A stretch of 64,000 bases of DNA from Flavobacterium sp. NRK F7 (GTDB taxonomy: Bacteria > Bacteroidota > Bacteroidia > Flavobacteriales > Flavobacteriaceae). The stretch is from contig NZ_JAMXLB010000001.1 of the NCBI RefSeq assembly GCF_024054195.1, positions 708,493-772,492 of the forward strand, in the 5' to 3' direction. A model generated the notes under the pieces. The model had not been told where the DNA came from. It made no database searches and saw only the letters and a program-made list of their open reading frames with translations. Positions within the stretch are counted from its first letter, which is position 1. Each line of letters starts with the position of its first letter. This document shows, in pieces, positions 61,539 to 64,000 of the stretch. Made by a program: the position numbers and the translations under genes.

Positions 61539-63617
61539 ATGAGAAATTATATTTTTAAAGGAAGTGTAGGCTTCCTTTTTTTGATTTCGATTCTTAATTC
61601 CTGTAAATCAGGAGATAGTAGTACCAAAAGTACAAATAAGAATCAACCTATTGGTATTAATACCAATTTAATGGACAAATCGGTTGATCCTGCCGACGAT
61701 TTTTTCCGATATGTGAATGGAAAATGGTTAGATAACACTGAAATACCTGCCGATAGAACGCGTTGGGGTAGTTTTGATGAACTTCGTAAAAAAACAGATG
61801 AAGATGTGATGTTAATTATTAAAGAAGCTTTGAATGATAAATCTATCGATTCAAAATCGGATCAAGGAAAAGCATTAAGTCTTTATAAGTCTATTTTAGA
61901 TACGGTTACTAGAAACAAACAAGGGATTAGCCCATTACAGCCGTATCTAGATAAAATAAATCAACTAAAAAACACAGATGAAGTAGTTGCTTTAGTAACA
62001 GAAATGGAACCACAAGCGGGTATCGGTTTTTTTGGAAGTTATATTGGTACAGATGCTAAAAATAGTACCCGAAATGTAGTGTATATTGGTACGGGTAGTT
62101 TAGGTTTACCAGATCGCGATTATTATGTTTCTGATGCTCCTGACAATAAAGAAAAAAGAGAAAAATACGAACAACATGTAGCTAAAATGCTTCAATTTGT
62201 AGGTGATGATGAAGCAACCGCAAAAGCAAATGCCGCTAAAATTTTAGCCTTAGAAACTAAAATGTCTGAAGCTACTTTTGATCGTGTTGAAAGAAGAGAT
62301 AGAAGAAAAAGCTATAATCCCATGACTGTAGCTGATTTAGAAAAGATTACACCTACTGTAAAATGGGAAAACTATTTACAAGGAGTTGGAATTGGTAAAA
62401 TTGATTCTTTAATTGTTTCTCAACCAAAATATATGGAACGGTTAGAGACTATTTTTAAAGAGAACGATTTGGAAGCTTGGAAAGCCTACATGAAATGGAC
62501 TTTACTCAGAGGTGCTTCGGATGAATTAACCACAGCAATAGAAGATGCAAATTTTGAATTTTACGGCAAAACTTTAACGGGGGCTGTTAAACAAAGACCA
62601 GCTGATGAAAGAGCGCTTCAAGTGGTAAATAGAAGAATGGGAGAAGCTATCGGAAAATTATATGTGGCTAAAAAATTCCCACCTGAGGCAAAAGCAAAAG
62701 CACAAGCCATGATTGCAAATGTTTTTAAAGCTTTTGAAAATAGAATTGACAATTTACCTTGGATGACCAAAGAAACCAAAGAAAATGCCAAATTGAAATT
62801 AAAGAAATCAAGAGTTAAAATTGGTTATCCAGATGTGTGGGAAGATTACTCTAAATTGACCATCACTGATCCAAAAGATGGAGGTACTTATTTCCAAAAT
62901 TCAAGACAATATGCGTTATGGAGACATCAAGATAATTTAGATAAATTAGGAAAACCAGTGGATAAAGAAGAATGGGGAATGTCACCACAAACGGTAAATG
63001 CGTACTTTAATCCTTCTTACAATGAAATTGTATTTCCAGCAGCTATTTTACAACCTCCTTTTTATGATTATAGAGCAGATGAAGCTGTCAATTATGGTGG
63101 AATTGGTGCCGTAATTGGTCATGAAATTTCTCATGGATTTGATGATTCAGGATCTAGATATAACGCAGATGGAAATTTAATCAATTGGTGGAGCGATGAA
63201 GATTTAACACAATTTACTTCTTTAGGGTCCGCTTTAGCAGATCAATATTCTGCTTTGCAACCTTTACCAGGTATTTATGTAGATGGTAAATTTACTTTAG
63301 GAGAAAACATTGGTGATTTAGGAGGTGTAAATGCAGCGTACGATGGTTTACAAATCTATTTAAAAGAAAACGGTAATCCAGGATTAATAGATGGGTTTAC
63401 TCCAGAACAACGTTTCTTTATTTCTTGGGCAACCATTTGGAGAAGTAAAATGAGAGATGAAGCTATTAAAAACCAAGTAAAAACAGATCCACATTCACCA
63501 GGAATGTATCGTGCTTATGTGCCGTTACAAAATGTAGATGCTTTCTATGAAGCGTTTGATGTAGAAGCAGGTGATGGTATGTATGTAGCTCCAGAAAAAC
63601 GAGTTAAAATCTGGTAA
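61539..63617 (+). CDS. M13 (neprilysin/PepO-family) metallopeptidase lipoprotein
   Basis: 692 residues. Lipoprotein signal with the Cys in LNSCKSGDS (about 22). The N-terminal M13 domain (about 45-430) is followed by the catalytic part with NAYFNPSYNEIVFPAAIL, VIGHEISHGFDDSGS (HExxH) and LGENIGDLGGV (third zinc ligand), and CxxW-type end: the protein closes in PEKRVKIW, in place of the canonical C-terminal CRVW. It cleaves small peptides in the envelope. It has its own promoter box and terminator. Confidence 0.95.
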   Translation: MRNYIFKGSVGFLFLISILNSCKSGDSSTKSTNKNQPIGINTNLMDKSVDPADDFFRYVNGKWLDNTEIPADRTRWGSFDELRKKTDEDVMLIIKEALNDKSIDSKSDQGKALSLYKSILDTVTRNKQGISPLQPYLDKINQLKNTDEVVALVTEMEPQAGIGFFGSYIGTDAKNSTRNVVYIGTGSLGLPDRDYYVSDAPDNKEKREKYEQHVAKMLQFVGDDEATAKANAAKILALETKMSEATFDRVERRDRRKSYNPMTVADLEKITPTVKWENYLQGVGIGKIDSLIVSQPKYMERLETIFKENDLEAWKAYMKWTLLRGASDELTTAIEDANFEFYGKTLTGAVKQRPADERALQVVNRRMGEAIGKLYVAKKFPPEAKAKAQAMIANVFKAFENRIDNLPWMTKETKENAKLKLKKSRVKIGYPDVWEDYSKLTITDPKDGGTYFQNSRQYALWRHQDNLDKLGKPVDKEEWGMSPQTVNAYFNPSYNEIVFPAAILQPPFYDYRADEAVNYGGIGAVIGHEISHGFDDSGSRYNADGNLINWWSDEDLTQFTSLGSALADQYSALQPLPGIYVDGKFTLGENIGDLGGVNAAYDGLQIYLKENGNPGLIDGFTPEQRFFISWATIWRSKMRDEAIKNQVKTDPHSPGMYRAYVPLQNVDAFYEAFDVEAGDGMYVAPEKRVKIW

Positions 63618-63652
63618 ATAGATTTGGTTTAGTTACAATTCAAAAATTATAG

Positions 63653-63680
63653 AACACTCAAATAAAAGTATTTGAGTGTT
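63653..63680. terminator. Bidirectional terminator after the M13 peptidase gene
   Basis: AACACTCAAATA / TATTTGAGTGTT is a perfect 12-bp stem with an AAAG loop followed by TTTTT; it lies between convergent genes. Confidence 0.85.
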
Positions 63681-63683
63681 TTT

Positions 63684-64000
63684 TTATGGTTTTTTAATTG
63701 CTTTGTTTACCAAAAATAAGCCAGTAAGCGTTACGAAACCTCCAATGGCGATTGAAACGGTTAAAGGTTCGTTGAATAAAATGTATCCAAAAAACAAAGC
63801 CACCATAGGGTTAATATAAGCATATAAACTACTTACTTCTTTAGGTAAATGTTCTAAAGCATAAATAAAAGCAATAAACGTTAAAACAGATCCAAAGACA
63901 ACTAAATAAGCAATCGACCACCAAGAAACAGCAGGTATTTCACTTAAAGGAACCGTTTCTCCTGTGGATTGAATTACTCCAAAAATAGCCACACAGGAAA
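63684..64000 (-). CDS. EamA (DMT)-family transporter, C-terminal part (partial)
   Basis: The last ~105 residues are in view; the frame runs off the right edge, and the GTG at 63992 is internal. Three or four membrane helices are seen, with YALEHLPKEVSSLYAYINPMVALFFGYILFNEPLT and a final GGFVTLTGLFLVNK, the usual second EamA repeat of drug/metabolite exporters. The substrate cannot be told. Confidence 0.85.
   Translation of the reverse strand, partial: SCVAIFGVIQSTGETVPLSEIPAVSWWSIAYLVVFGSVLTFIAFIYALEHLPKEVSSLYAYINPMVALFFGYILFNEPLTVSIAIGGFVTLTGLFLVNKAIKKP

Noticed and set aside
1..64000. CRISPR arrays, tRNA or rRNA genes, IS elements, prophage genes
   Set aside because: None seen: no regularly spaced repeats, no cloverleaf-like sequence with a TTCGA-type arm, no transposase or phage motif.

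Overview
The window looks like chromosome of a member of the Flavobacteriaceae (Bacteroidota), probably Flavobacterium or a close relative. The evidence is very AT-rich DNA, many exact matches to the Bacteroidota promoter -7 box TAnnTTTG, three proteins ending in type IX secretion (T9SS) C-terminal domains, short signal peptides ending in FAQ/FGQ/FSQ, and several Bacteroidota-specific families (DUF4254, DUF4421, DUF3575-like, CrtY-type lycopene cyclase). I see no tRNA, rRNA, IS element, CRISPR array or phage gene. Genes are dense and no gap between genes exceeds 300 bases; the largest (about 220-230 bp, at 11636-11858 and 31955-32183) are described through their promoters and leader.

Layout. 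1-4586: end of a surface-polysaccharide cluster (GT4 end, O-antigen ligase, UDP-glucuronate decarboxylase, polyprenyl glycosylphosphotransferase, GT2), converging with a CapK-like adenylate-forming enzyme. 6007-12827: purD, two small Bacteroidota membrane proteins, upp, DUF4254, GT9, a PlsC acyltransferase and trpS. 12884-18013: two tandem paralogous lipoproteins behind ppc, then dprA. 18118-36106: a heme region. hemB stands apart; hemA-hemC-trkH-trkA-hemD-hemE-(DUF3575)-hemF-(DUF4421) form one minus-strand series into which a K+ uptake system is inserted; a PchR-like AraC regulator diverges from hemA, followed by hemH, a MATE pump and hemJ. Every step from glutamyl-tRNA to heme except hemL is present, provided the CopD-like protein is HemJ. 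36106-45897: NtrY-like kinase, crotonase, HD hydrolase, acyl-ACP desaturase with acyltransferase, bacilliredoxin, a secreted FG-GAP/ASPIC protein with a diheme cytochrome lipoprotein, and lycopene cyclase.

46495-55004 is a metal-uptake island: a TonB receptor with a CxxC in its plug, divergent from a DtxR/MntR regulator, an Nramp transporter fused to a universal-stress domain, feoA-feoB plus a 43-residue FeoB-associated protein, and an SCO copper chaperone. 55129-63617 holds a secreted beta-propeller protein and an M4 metalloprotease that share a ~385-residue C-terminal module, then an M13 peptidase lipoprotein. The window ends in an EamA transporter.

The least ordinary signals are regulatory. 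Two perfect 12-13 bp hairpins at operon junctions look like terminators of the upstream gene, yet their loops hold the start codon of the next envelope protein and their 3' arms plus U-tracts encode its signal peptide. Three genes have a -7 box only 4-5 nt before the start codon (18-33 nt is usual here), which predicts leaderless mRNAs. The interleaved inverted repeats in the AraC leader and the tandem lipoproteins also merit a look. All functional calls rest on reading motifs by eye; no database search was run.
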